Notes: a model not told the origin generated them from the sequence alone. A DNA stretch of 23,267 nucleotides from Alteromonadaceae bacterium (GCA_013393545.1 JABXHG010000011.1:1-23267), one strand, 5' to 3'. Positions 1 to 6,873 are shown, numbered from the stretch's first letter. Program-made: numbers and translations.

Positions 1-156
1 GGCTTTGTAGCCGGCGTAATCGTCACACACCAGCTTGCCTTGCCAGTCGCCCAGGAAGGTGCGGGCGTGTTCGCCCGCCCGGCTGGGGGCGAAGTCGTAA
101 ACAGTGGCTTTCAGGTCCGAGAACGGTGTGGTGCAGTACGCCCAGACGTAGGCCTT
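1..156 (-). pseudogene. IS66-family transposase fragment
   Basis: Read on the minus strand, the 52 codons from 156 down to the window edge contain KAYVWAY, then a GEHARTFLGDW-like stretch, then LVCDDYAGYKA. This is the IS66 transposase (TnpC) core pattern, in which a lab-strain IS66 reads like GEHPQxxLxxFxGxLxxDGYxGY. Only this internal piece is visible. It continues off the left edge, so its 3' extent is unknown. Its 5' side is not a normal transposase start: the frame runs straight into the truncated toxin gene at about 157-197, and no terminal inverted repeat is seen. The fragment is therefore the remnant of a rearrangement rather than a complete element in place. No tnpA or tnpB partner is in the window. 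Confidence 0.75.
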
Positions 157-368
157 GAAGAAAAGGGAGCAAGAAAGGGAGTGCCTGTCCATGAAAAAAA
201 ACCCAACTCGTCCTCATGCAACTTCGTGATCCGGCTACTGACCGGAATCCCAACGAAATCGTCAAACGGGAGATTATCCTTGAAGACGATTACTGGCCGG
301 CGCTTACTGGTTTTGAGATCGGAAAAGTAAAACTCGCAAAGCAGCACGTCTCCGGGCTTCAGGTCCAT
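111..368 (-). pseudogene. Truncated MazF/PemK-like toxin
   Basis: The start is the ATG at 368, which overlaps the antitoxin stop by 10 bases, as is usual in toxin-antitoxin operons. Residues 1-57 (MDLKPGDVLLCEFYFSD, then SKRRPVIVF, then GIPVSSRI) match the N-terminal half of MazF/PemK endoribonucleases: the GDVxLxxF opening, the KxRPVxVF strand and the xxPxSSxI strand. Family members are about 110-125 residues. Here the similarity stops near base 197, where sequence continuous with the IS66 fragment begins, and the frame then runs through unrelated codons to 111. The C-terminal half of the fold is lost, so mRNA cleavage activity is unlikely. The call rests on motif recognition; the break is seen directly. 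Confidence 0.7.
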
Positions 369-565
369 ACCTCGTCCTCGGCAACGTCTTGCCATTCGGG
401 AATAGAATTGGCCGAATGCTCGGAAAACGCCTTTACGTCGCTACCCTCTTTGGGCTCTTCAACCATCACCACCACCCGGGCGTGAGTATTCTTGAGCCGA
501 GCGTATTCCGGGGGGATTTTAACAACGCCGTCTTGAATGTCGGCTTCAAACTCAATTGCGTACAT
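359..565 (-). CDS. Antitoxin of the truncated MazF/PemK-like pair
   Basis: This 68-residue protein begins MYAIEFEADIQDGVVKIPPEY and ends in an acidic tail (SEHSANSIPEWQDVAEDEVWT). The N-terminal part looks like the short beta-rich DNA-binding region of small antitoxins that precede PemK-like toxins. The acidic C-terminus would be the toxin-binding segment. GAGG lies 5 bases before the ATG at 565, supporting the start. It overlaps the toxin start by 10 bases, so the pair was translationally coupled. Antitoxins of this kind usually repress their own promoter; here the toxin is broken, so this gene may be an orphan regulator or a relic under relaxed selection. The family is not identified with certainty; the role is inferred mainly from position, size and charge. 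Confidence 0.6.
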   Translation of the reverse strand: MYAIEFEADIQDGVVKIPPEYARLKNTHARVVVMVEEPKEGSDVKAFSEHSANSIPEWQDVAEDEVWT

Positions 566-601
566 ACGGACCTCATGACCGAGCCTTTAACTATAAACGG
601 T

Positions 602-610
602 ATCATAGCA
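602..610 (-). promoter_or_regulatory. Possible extended -10 promoter of the antitoxin-toxin pair
   Basis: On the minus strand this reads TGCTATGAT, an extended -10 box (TGn followed by TATGAT) lying 37 bases before the antitoxin ATG, which leaves a leader of roughly 30 bases. No good -35 box is seen, which is tolerated with an extended -10. Low-moderate support from sequence alone. Confidence 0.3.
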
Positions 611-643
611 CCCACACACCCGGCAGCGGAACGAGTGCCCGGC

Positions 644-778
644 TCACGCCCCGCTCAATGCGACGCCGCCCGCGCAGGCGGGTTTCCGGCGCTGGTGTTG
701 GCCCAGGGTTTCCAGCCGCCGCTCATCATAATAGGCCGGGTCGGCCTCCAGGCCCTTGATAATCTCCGGCCGAGACAA
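644..778 (-). pseudogene. Unidentified coding fragment joined to the response-regulator break
   Basis: On the minus strand an open frame ending at the TGA at 646-644 reads PEIIKGLEADPAYYDERRL followed by ETLGQHQRRKPACAGG and a short tail. It looks like real protein sequence and sits immediately after the point where the response-regulator frame loses its fold. It is in a different frame and has no start codon of its own, so it is the C-terminal end of some other gene or of a frameshifted fusion. I do not recognise the family. Confidence 0.25.
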
Positions 779-1007
779 TAATCAACCCCGCCGCCTGTAC
801 CGTAGCAGCGTTCTCCCGCAGCCATGCCAGGCCACAGCCATCCGGCAACTCGATATCAAGCACGATCATCTCAACCCGTGCATGCTGCAGGCAATCATCG
901 GCCTGCTGCAAGCTGGCCGCCTCATATACCACCCAACCCTGCAGCCGCAGATAGCTGGCCAGCGCTTCCAGAGTCTCGGATTCATCTTCAATTAACAGTA
1001 CATGCAT
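726..1007 (-). pseudogene. Truncated response-regulator receiver domain
   Basis: From the ATG at 1007 the protein opens with MHVLLIEDESETLEALASYL, which is the first strand and acidic pocket (E7, D8) of a CheY-like receiver. VLDIELPDG follows, with D51 as the expected phosphate-accepting aspartate, and LIIVSA gives the fourth strand with its conserved serine. Receivers need about 115-120 residues. Here recognisable sequence ends near residue 82 and the frame stops at residue 93, with no conserved lysine strand and no output domain. No convincing ribosome binding site is seen before the start. It is therefore a broken gene, probably cut during the same rearrangements that shuffled this end of the window. 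Confidence 0.65.
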
Positions 1008-1047
1008 AACCGGGAAACAAGCCTGCGGAAAACTGCAACTTACCAAA

Positions 1048-1079
1048 CGGAAAAACAAAAATCCGGAATGTCAGTTTTT
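1048..1079 (+). repeat. 32-bp direct repeat, left copy
   Basis: These 32 bases are identical to 2270-2301 in the same orientation; the match stops cleanly on both sides. The core reads ATCCGGAATGTCAGTTTTT. This copy abuts the DUF4214 remnant, and the other copy lies upstream of the adhesin pseudogene. The two copies bracket the first Rpn-like gene. Confidence 0.9.
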
Positions 1080-1204
1080 ACTGGATCAACGATCTGGAAA
1101 GCGGCGTGTCACTGCAGGGCGTGGCGGCGTCCATTGCCCTGTCGGAAGAGGCCTCCGGGCAGCCACAGGGGCTGCCCTTTTTTATGCTTGCGTCAAAACG
1201 ATGA
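1079..1204 (+). pseudogene. C-terminal remnant of a DUF4214-type surface protein
   Basis: The plus-strand frame starting at the edge of the 32-bp repeat reads YWINDLESGVSLQGVAASIA then LSEEASGQ. This is the last helix pair of a DUF4214 domain (pattern: YW-x-x-x-L-x-S-G, then a helix ending in S-x-E). DUF4214 also forms the N-terminus of the large surface protein at 8967-12236. There is no start codon or N-terminal portion, and a strong terminator sits within the final codons. It is best read as the tail of a deleted adhesin or surface-protein gene plus its original terminator. The adhesin head at 2448 could be the other end of the same lost gene, but that is inference. Confidence 0.5.
1157..1183 (+). 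terminator. Rho-independent terminator
   Basis: GGGCAGCC and GGCTGCCC form an 8-bp stem around a 5-base loop and are followed by six T. It terminates plus-strand transcription and probably belonged to the DUF4214 remnant. There is no T run in the minus direction. The same stem recurs at 6879-6899. Confidence 0.85.
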
Positions 1205-1205
1205 A

Positions 1206-1439
1206 TCAGTGCTTGTCTTCAATGCGTAGCCGAGCGATCTCATCGAGTGCCATGCCGGTTGCCTCGGCAATCTGTTCATCACTCAGCACACCGAACGCCA
1301 ACAAATGACGGACGGTTTCACGCTTTTCTTCCAATGCACGTCGCTCCGCTTCTCGACGCTCTTTTTCACGCCCTTCTTGAAGCCCTACCTGGCGTTCTTT
1401 CTCACGCTCCAGGCGTTCAACGGTATTGATATAAGGCAT
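1206..1439 (-). CDS. Predicted intragenic small protein of the first Rpn-like gene (77 aa)
   Basis: In the same frame as the nuclease, AGGAGG (1453-1448) lies exactly 8 bases before an ATG (1439-1437), an optimal initiation geometry inside a coding region. The product would be MPYINTVERLEREKERQ..., a coiled coil followed by the conserved helix-turn-helix-like tail. E. coli rpn genes are reported to produce such C-terminal proteins from internal starts, acting as antitoxins to the full-length nuclease. The site is seen in the sequence; separate expression and inhibitory function are inference. Confidence 0.45.
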   Translation of the reverse strand: MPYINTVERLEREKERQVGLQEGREKERREAERRALEEKRETVRHLLAFGVLSDEQIAEATGMALDEIARLRIEDKH

Positions 1440-2162
1440 GTGTTTTTCCTCCTGTATGGTGTAGACCGCCTGTACGAACTCCGGCTCTAAACCTCTCGGC
1501 AACTGAATCATCCAATCAATGATGTTAAACAGCCGAATAATCTCATCACGCTGATAACCCCGCTCAAACAACATTCGTGTCAGTGCAACTTTGGTATCTT
1601 TGCGTGATGCCCCATCCTTCACCCGCTTGGCCCTGATCTGAGCCATCACGACCAACGCAAACAGATTATCGCTGGTTTCCAGCTCTGCCCACCGTGCTTC
1701 CCAGTCAATCAGTTTAGCCATGGGGAAGGTGAAAATCACCCCGCATCCCCAGCGCTTATAATGAAACGTCGTTGGTCGGAAGCTCTTGCGAGTATCGGCC
1801 AATACAGCCAGGCTCACCACATCCATCCCGTAACGATCCCGCAGCCGGTACTGATACGTGTACATGCGCTCGGCAAAATCTTCTTCCGGCTCACCCTGTA
1901 CCTCAACGTGGATCAGCACCCAGGTTTCGCTGCCATCTTTGGCGTAGACCTTGATGAGCTTGTCCGCGTAGCGCCGACCACTCTGCGCATCGGCCGTGAT
2001 CTGCTGCAGTTCATTATCAAGAAAGCTGTAACCCTCTGACCAGTCTACTTGCTCATTAATCTCGGGGAACAACAAGCCAAGAAATTCTTCAAAATACGCC
2101 TCCAGCGCCATCTTCCAGGGGCTGTCGTGATCGGCTCGTCGATTTTCTTCCTGCTCGCTCAT
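1206..2162 (-). CDS. Rpn-like PD-(D/E)XK nuclease (putative transposase family)
   Basis: This 318-residue protein starts at an ATG with AGGAG 5 bases upstream. The N-terminal domain carries a PD-(D/E)XK-like pattern: an aspartate near residue 67 (RRYADKLIKVY), then a strand ending HVEVQ with E87 and Q89, followed by FAERMYTYQYRLRDRYG. This fits the family often annotated as cytosolic protein, DUF4351-associated or Rpn/transposase-like nuclease. A charged coiled coil (residues about 245-285) leads into a conserved tail, RHLLAFGVLSDEQIAEATG, then MALDEIARLRIEDKH. The tail is almost the same as that of the gene at 6944-7909, although the nuclease heads differ. Rpn nucleases act on DNA and have been linked to RecA-independent recombination and to antiphage defence. 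A strong ribosome binding site inside the gene suggests a second product from residue 242. No terminal repeats mark it as a transposon. Confidence 0.7.
   Translation of the reverse strand: MSEQEENRRADHDSPWKMALEAYFEEFLGLLFPEINEQVDWSEGYSFLDNELQQITADAQSGRRYADKLIKVYAKDGSETWVLIHVEVQGEPEEDFAERMYTYQYRLRDRYGMDVVSLAVLADTRKSFRPTTFHYKRWGCGVIFTFPMAKLIDWEARWAELETSDNLFALVVMAQIRAKRVKDGASRKDTKVALTRMLFERGYQRDEIIRLFNIIDWMIQLPRGLEPEFVQAVYTIQEEKHMPYINTVERLEREKERQVGLQEGREKERREAERRALEEKRETVRHLLAFGVLSDEQIAEATGMALDEIARLRIEDKH
1448..1453 (-). promoter_or_regulatory. Internal Shine-Dalgarno sequence
   Basis: On the minus strand this is AGGAGG followed by AAAAACAC and ATG. It is encoded by the codons for Gln-Glu-Glu in TIQEEKHM. 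It is at least as strong as the site used for the full-length gene (AGGAG). Confidence 0.6.
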
Positions 2163-2194
2163 GATCTCTCCTGTTTCGACTACTCAATTCTACC

Positions 2195-2269
2195 ACAGCG
2201 TCCCGAAGAGCCGCCGGGTCAGGCGTTGGTGCCAATCCGAGTAGAACGCGTACAGGCCGTCCAATTGAG
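2195..2269 (-). other. Unidentified minus-strand coding-like scrap
   Basis: Next to the right 32-bp repeat the minus strand can be read as QLDGLYAFYSDWHQRL then TRRLFGTLW and a stop. Its composition is protein-like (aromatic residues, no low-complexity) but there is no start and the upstream side is the repeat. It could be the end of a lost gene. Family not recognised. Confidence 0.15.
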
Positions 2270-2301
2270 CGGAAAAACAAAAATCCGGAATGTCAGTTTT
2301 T
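2270..2301 (+). repeat. 32-bp direct repeat, right copy
   Basis: Perfect copy of 1048-1079 in direct orientation, 1222 bases away. It lies about 150 bases upstream of the adhesin pseudogene start, so it may have been part of that gene's upstream region and been duplicated. Confidence 0.9.
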
Positions 2302-2447
2302 GTCAGCTAAAACGTGATTTTTTCAACCACCCTATTGTGACGCACTTTGATACACAACGAAAATCAAACCCTACCCAAAACCCGAACGCTATTTCGGATT
2401 TTTCTGAAAAACACGAACAACCCATAGCTTGAACAGAGAGATAAACA

Positions 2448-3140
2448 TGGACAGTACAAGTATCACTAACGTCACCGCCTCCACCCCCAACGGCACTTAC
2501 CGAGCAGACGACACCATTTCCATTCAAGGTAGCCTTCAAGGAAACAGTCACCGTCACCGGCACCCCAGAACTGACGCTGGAAACCGGCGACACCGACCGC
2601 GTGGCGACTTACGATTCCGGTTCAGGTTCAGACACCCTGACTTTTACCTATACCGTGCAAGACGGCGACACGCTGGCCATTAACAACAGGATGTACGTGA
2701 CGGCAAACCCACTGAGCGATGAGCCGGATACTGAACTCCAGAAAGCGATGCTTGGACCCAGCTACTACCAGGTTGATCAATTGATCGTAGACTCGGCTGT
2801 GCTATCGCAGCTTGAGACAGTTAGCGATGGCAGTCACCGCGGAAGACTGATGTCTGAAAAAGCCAACTTTAATCTCTCGTCGGTGAAAGTAGAGGGCCAC
2901 ACCAACACACTGCGCACCAACCAAACCGAACTAAACCTGTCGAATGTATGGTCTCTGGAAAACATAAGCACCATCACCACCACCAATAGCAACGGCACTG
3001 TGTTCACCGGTTTTGAGAGCCGTGGCGAAACGTTCGTGGGTGGTGCCGGGGCAGACACCTTTGCCAACATGGATATGCTGGCTCGCACGTCTGCGACCAA
3101 GGTTAAAAACCCGGGCGATACCTTCACCGGCGCAAGAACT
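2448..3140 (+). pseudogene. Frameshifted Ig-like/RTX adhesin fragment
   Basis: The ATG at 2448 opens [20 protein letters not shown], the start of a repeat module common in giant secreted adhesins (xITxVTSSTxNGTYxxGDTIxI). After DDTISIQ the frame must shift by one base: an extra G in the GG at 2528-2529 restores [20 protein letters not shown] and the strand [20 protein letters not shown]. The second frame continues through [20 protein letters not shown] and [12 protein letters not shown], an RTX-like nonapeptide (GGxGxDxF) that would bind calcium in a type I secreted protein. Similarity fades after about 3120, where sequence of the opposite-strand cassette begins. It has one module and one RTX-like unit, whereas such adhesins have hundreds to thousands of residues. 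It is therefore a collapsed remnant. Confidence 0.7.
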
Positions 3141-3163
3141 CACGTAATTCCTCCACAATCATT

Positions 3164-3472
3164 TCAGCAATGCCCGTCTTCGCTCTCTTTGCCTTCTACT
3201 TCTTTAACCAGAACATCAAGCACGATTTTGTAGCCGCTATGCAGCGTAAGTGCAATCACAGGCCATATTGCTGCGCTGAGCCAGAGGGTTGGCTCAGCGC
3301 CAAAGTAAGAGGACATAAGAGCTACAGATAAAGATATAAAAAGAGCGGGAACTCCGACCAACCTAAGCCAAAGCCCATTTTCCCTGCTGACTTTTTTATT
3401 TACCAGCGCACTGAGTGAGACATAATAAGTAAATGCACCAAGTAGGCCTGTGACAATAAGTGCTACTGCCAT
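3164..3472 (-). CDS. Small membrane protein, unknown function (second gene of a two-gene cassette)
   Basis: This 102-residue protein from the ATG at 3472 starts one base after the upstream gene's stop, so translation is probably coupled. A longer start at 3511 is possible but would overlap the upstream gene by 38 bases. Three hydrophobic segments are visible: residues about 1-22 ([18 protein letters not shown]), 34-51 ([16 protein letters not shown]) and 58-80 ([15 protein letters not shown]). The C-terminal tail is charged and cytoplasmic-looking ([13 protein letters not shown]). The size and topology resemble inner-membrane immunity proteins, but no family was recognised. The base composition is visibly richer in A+T than the acyltransferase next door, suggesting a different origin. 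Confidence 0.55.
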   Translation of the reverse strand: MAVALIVTGLLGAFTYYVSLSALVNKKVSRENGLWLRLVGVPALFISLSVALMSSYFGAEPTLWLSAAIWPVIALTLHSGYKIVLDVLVKEVEGKESEDGHC

Positions 3473-3473
3473 G

Positions 3474-4133
3474 CTAAAGCTCGCTGTATGCCAAGAGTCC
3501 ACGGGCGGCAAGCTCTCGTTTCGCCATTTCTGATTCTTTTTTTGCCATAATATTTAGACCTGAAATAACAATAATGGCAGGTACACTCATCAGCCCTATA
3601 CCGGATACCATTCGATTCTGAAAGCCTAGACGACGTGCAATTTCTTTGGTCAGTCCACTCTCCTTGAAGGGTTCAAGGACCTGCCTTGCTTGAGCTCTTA
3701 TCCCATTCTTTGATGTGTAATAAACGGCTCCAGCTAATGCTCCCACAGTAACACTTGGTACCGACATTGGGTTCACTTGATCTGTAATAGTAGCTTTCAT
3801 TTTTGAGAACTGAAAAAACTCCTGAAGCTCTTCGTCAGAAAGCGACCACATATACCAGTATGGCTGAACACTTTGATCTATTATAAGCGCCTGTAAGCGT
3901 TGAGTTATAAGGCCTCTTGGCACTTCATCTCTGATTAACCTGTTCACTTCAGCACGAGCCGAGGCCGGGAGATGCCTGAATACAGCAATTCCATTCAATA
4001 TGGGGGTATACAGGTCTGGGGAGGCTGAGATCAAAGGTTGATAGCTTCTTAAGCCCATCAAATCAGCAAGAGCAAGTAAAGGAGAGTTCCGAAAATCAGA
4101 AGTAACGTAGCGATCAGTAGCTGCGGCGCTCAT
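3474..4133 (-). CDS. Protein of unknown function with two hydrophobic segments (first gene of a two-gene cassette)
   Basis: This 219-residue protein has AAGGA 7 bases before its ATG. The first 120 residues are soluble in character (SDFRNSPLLALADLMGLRSY, several Arg-rich helices). Two hydrophobic stretches follow: PSVTVGALAGAVYYT (about 124-139) and GIGLMSVPAIIVISGLNIM (about 178-197). The end is basic (KKESEMAKRELAARG). No signal peptide and no catalytic motif were recognised. It is directly followed, one base apart, by a small three-helix membrane protein. A soluble domain with late hydrophobic hairpins next to a tiny membrane partner recalls pore-forming effector-immunity pairs, but this is only a shape resemblance. 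It could equally be a membrane-associated accessory system of a mobile region. Confidence 0.55.
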   Translation of the reverse strand: MSAAATDRYVTSDFRNSPLLALADLMGLRSYQPLISASPDLYTPILNGIAVFRHLPASARAEVNRLIRDEVPRGLITQRLQALIIDQSVQPYWYMWSLSDEELQEFFQFSKMKATITDQVNPMSVPSVTVGALAGAVYYTSKNGIRAQARQVLEPFKESGLTKEIARRLGFQNRMVSGIGLMSVPAIIVISGLNIMAKKESEMAKRELAARGLLAYSEL

Positions 4134-4369
4134 AACTTATTCCTTGTCGTAGTAGCTTGACGATCCTGTCGGCTAGTTAAGGATAATAGTCGCCGAGGCT
4201 TTATTTGGTGTCAATAGCTCCGAGTACAAAGATGGAAGCACTTCCTGTGCTATACCGCCCCAATTGATGGCCAGGCATCCCCCACAAGGCACCCAAGCGG
4301 GTAACTGTACAGAGCCGGCAGGCGTGGTAAGCTTGCCGGCTTACAGTCACCTCAAACCCGCAGACCCTG
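4134..4369. other. Divergent intergenic region
   Basis: These 236 bases lie between two divergently transcribed genes and must hold both promoters. I see no clear -35/-10 pair. The only obvious structure is a GC-rich dyad, GCCGGCAGGC with GCTTGCCGGC, at 4315-4341, just upstream of the acyltransferase start. Confidence 0.4.
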
Positions 4370-6865
4370 ATGCAAACACAATTCCCCTACGTACCGGCCA
4401 TTGACGGCCTGCGAGCCATTGCCGTGCTCGCCGTTATGGCATTCCACCTGGACCCTGCATTTCTCCCCGGCGGTTTTGCCGGCGTAGACGTTTTCTTTGT
4501 GATCTCCGGCTATGTAGTGGCCCGCTCCCTCATTGGCCGTGCCGATGAAAGCTTTGGCCGCTTCCTGCTCGGCTTTTATTCCCGGCGGGTGCGGCGCATT
4601 GTTCCGGCGCTGATTGTTTGCGTGCTGGCCACCTCATTGCTGACGGTGCTGTTCATACCAGATTCCTGGCTAAGCTCCACCACCAGCCAGGTTGGCCTGT
4701 TTGCGTTTTTCGGCCTCAGCAACCTGGCACTGGTCTGGTTCCAGGACGACTACTTCTCACCCCGTACCGATTTCAACCCGTTTGTACACACCTGGTCCCT
4801 GGGCGTGGAAGAGCAGTTCTACTTTGTATTTCCGCTCCTGATCTTCATCTGGTTCCGCTGGTTCCGAAAGCCCTCCGCCATGCCGGCCGGAGCGCTCATC
4901 AACAGCCTCATCCCGATACTCGCCGTCATTTCGCTGTACATTGCTTATCACATGGGCCAGCAGCGACCAGACTGGGCCTATTACATGCTCCCAGCCCGCT
5001 TCTGGGAACTGGCGGCCGGCGTGGTCCTGTTTCAGCTGCAGGCCCGGCAGAAACTCCCCACCCTATCAACCAGCCTGGCGAGCCTGTGCCTGCTGGCCGG
5101 GATCATACTGATGGCCGCCGGGTTTATCTGGGCCGATAAAAACGCCTTCCCCTACCCCTGGGCGGTACTGCCCGTGGCCGGCACCGTGCTGGCTCTCTGG
5201 GCCGTTTCAGGCACCGAAGGCCGCCCACTGCCACTGGCAAGCGTGTTCACCACAACGGTGGCCATTACCATCGGCAAACTGTCCTACTCGCTGTACCTAT
5301 GGCACTGGCCGGTGTACACCCTGATGCGCTGGACCACCGGGCTACATACCCCCGCTTTAATGGGTACCGCTATCGCCCTTACCTTTATTCTGGCGGCGGT
5401 ATCCTACCACTTCATTGAAACCCCGGTACGCCGGGCCCGCCCACTGGCACAGCCTGCGTGGCGCGCCGTTGCCGTGGGTGGCGTGGCCATCACCCTGTTC
5501 TGGGCAAGCGCCAACACACTCTTTGAAAACCGGGCAGACCTTACCCTGAGTACCACCGGCCAGACCGACCTCTGGTACCCCTACACCTACCCGGACGCTC
5601 CCGAGTACTACCCGGTAACCGGCAAACCCGAAGCCGCCCCCGCGCTTACCGGCCGCCAGATGTTTGTCACCGGGAACTCCCACACCGGTGCCTACACCAC
5701 CATGGTAAAGCTGCTGGAACAGCGCCATGGCATAACCACACACCTGCATCAAACCGGCCACTGCGCGCTTGGCAATATGCTGTACCCCATTGAGCCACTG
5801 GCCGGATGCGAAACCACCGCCGACGATTACCTGAGTTTCCTGAAAGAACAGGCCAACCCCGGCGACATGGTCTTTCTGGCCTCCCTGCGCACCCATCGGC
5901 TATCCGACCAGTGGTACCGAAAACCACCGGAGCAGGTACTGGCCCACAGTCAGAGCCAGGCAGCGCTGGCTGACGTACAAGCGGCTCGCGAGGAAGCAAA
6001 ACAACTGGTGAACGCTCTGGAAGACATGGGCCTGATCGTGCTGCTGGACTACCCCAAGCCCGTTCTCAAGGCCCCACCGTACCGTTGTTCAGACTGGTTC
6101 AACGGCGGCAACCCCATATGCACAGGCGACCTTGGCACCGCCCGCTCATTCATGGACCAACTCCGGGCGCCGGTCGTGCGCTCCATGCAGCAGCTTCGCG
6201 CCACTGCCAGCAACGTGTACCTTTGGGACCCCATGCCAGCACTGTGTACCGGGCACCAATGCGCACCTTTTGATAAAACCGGCCGCCCCCTGTTTTTCGA
6301 CGGCGACCACCTGAGCGCGCACGGTAACCGGGTACTCTACTCCGGCTTTGAAGAACGGGTGCTGAGTGCGTACGCAGCCTGTGACACCTGCCCACCGGCG
6401 CCAGGAACCGTCATTCCCGATTTCGACAGCACCGTGCAAAAGGGTGAGCGAGTCACTTTTGAGGCAGGCTCACAAGGCCAGCAGTACCTTGGCAAGGGCT
6501 GGTCCAACCCTGAACACTGGGGGAACTGGACGGCCGGCAACACGGCTACCCTGTACCTGCCACTGGCCAACGGCGATGTGAGAAGCTTGAAAGTGGAAGC
6601 CCACCCGCTGATCAGCGACAGCCATCTCCGGCAACGGATCAACGCCACCATGAATGGCATACCGGCAGGCTCGGTCACATTGAATGAAGATTCCGGTCCT
6701 GACTTTGAATTAAAGGTGCCCCAGGCCGCTCAACGAGCCCTCAAGGAAAACAAGGTATTGGTGCTTGAACTGGAACTGCCAAACGCCACCAGCCCGGCAC
6801 AGGCGGGGATAAACGGCGACCCAAGAGTTCTGGCTCTTGGGTTAACCGCCGTCACACTTGAGTAA
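4370..6865 (+). CDS. OafA/YrhL-type membrane O-acyltransferase with SGNH domain
   Basis: This 831-residue protein probably transfers acetyl groups to a surface polysaccharide. Residues 1-360 are the acyltransferase-3 domain: PYVPAIDGLRAIAVLAVM with H26, FxGVDVFFVISGYV (about 36-49), SRRVRRIVPAL (71-81), HTWSLGVEEQFYF (140-152) and about ten membrane helices. Residues about 400-660 form an SGNH hydrolase-like domain with TGNSHTG (nucleophile S437) and DGDHLSAHG (D644, H647). Residues about 679-831 form an additional region with GKGWSNPEHWGNWTAGN and DPRVLALGL, which looks like the beta-sandwich accessory domain on some surface-glycan enzymes. Acyltransferase-3/SGNH fusions usually modify O-antigen. 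No strong ribosome binding site is seen before the ATG. The gene stands alone and ends at a bidirectional terminator. Confidence 0.9.
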   Translation: MQTQFPYVPAIDGLRAIAVLAVMAFHLDPAFLPGGFAGVDVFFVISGYVVARSLIGRADESFGRFLLGFYSRRVRRIVPALIVCVLATSLLTVLFIPDSWLSSTTSQVGLFAFFGLSNLALVWFQDDYFSPRTDFNPFVHTWSLGVEEQFYFVFPLLIFIWFRWFRKPSAMPAGALINSLIPILAVISLYIAYHMGQQRPDWAYYMLPARFWELAAGVVLFQLQARQKLPTLSTSLASLCLLAGIILMAAGFIWADKNAFPYPWAVLPVAGTVLALWAVSGTEGRPLPLASVFTTTVAITIGKLSYSLYLWHWPVYTLMRWTTGLHTPALMGTAIALTFILAAVSYHFIETPVRRARPLAQPAWRAVAVGGVAITLFWASANTLFENRADLTLSTTGQTDLWYPYTYPDAPEYYPVTGKPEAAPALTGRQMFVTGNSHTGAYTTMVKLLEQRHGITTHLHQTGHCALGNMLYPIEPLAGCETTADDYLSFLKEQANPGDMVFLASLRTHRLSDQWYRKPPEQVLAHSQSQAALADVQAAREEAKQLVNALEDMGLIVLLDYPKPVLKAPPYRCSDWFNGGNPICTGDLGTARSFMDQLRAPVVRSMQQLRATASNVYLWDPMPALCTGHQCAPFDKTGRPLFFDGDHLSAHGNRVLYSGFEERVLSAYAACDTCPPAPGTVIPDFDSTVQKGERVTFEAGSQGQQYLGKGWSNPEHWGNWTAGNTATLYLPLANGDVRSLKVEAHPLISDSHLRQRINATMNGIPAGSVTLNEDSGPDFELKVPQAAQRALKENKVLVLELELPNATSPAQAGINGDPRVLALGLTAVTLE

Positions 6866-6873
6866 TAACAAAT

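Noticed and set aside
389..781. 130-residue plus-strand frame over the antitoxin region, including a short His run
   Set aside because: It is antisense to the antitoxin and crosses unrelated fragments; the His run is the complement of Val codons in the antitoxin.
1206..2162. Treating the Rpn-like gene as a complete transposon
   Set aside because: No terminal inverted repeats are visible. The 32-bp direct repeat is far longer than a usual target duplication and is placed next to adhesin remnants, so an ordinary transposon is not supported.
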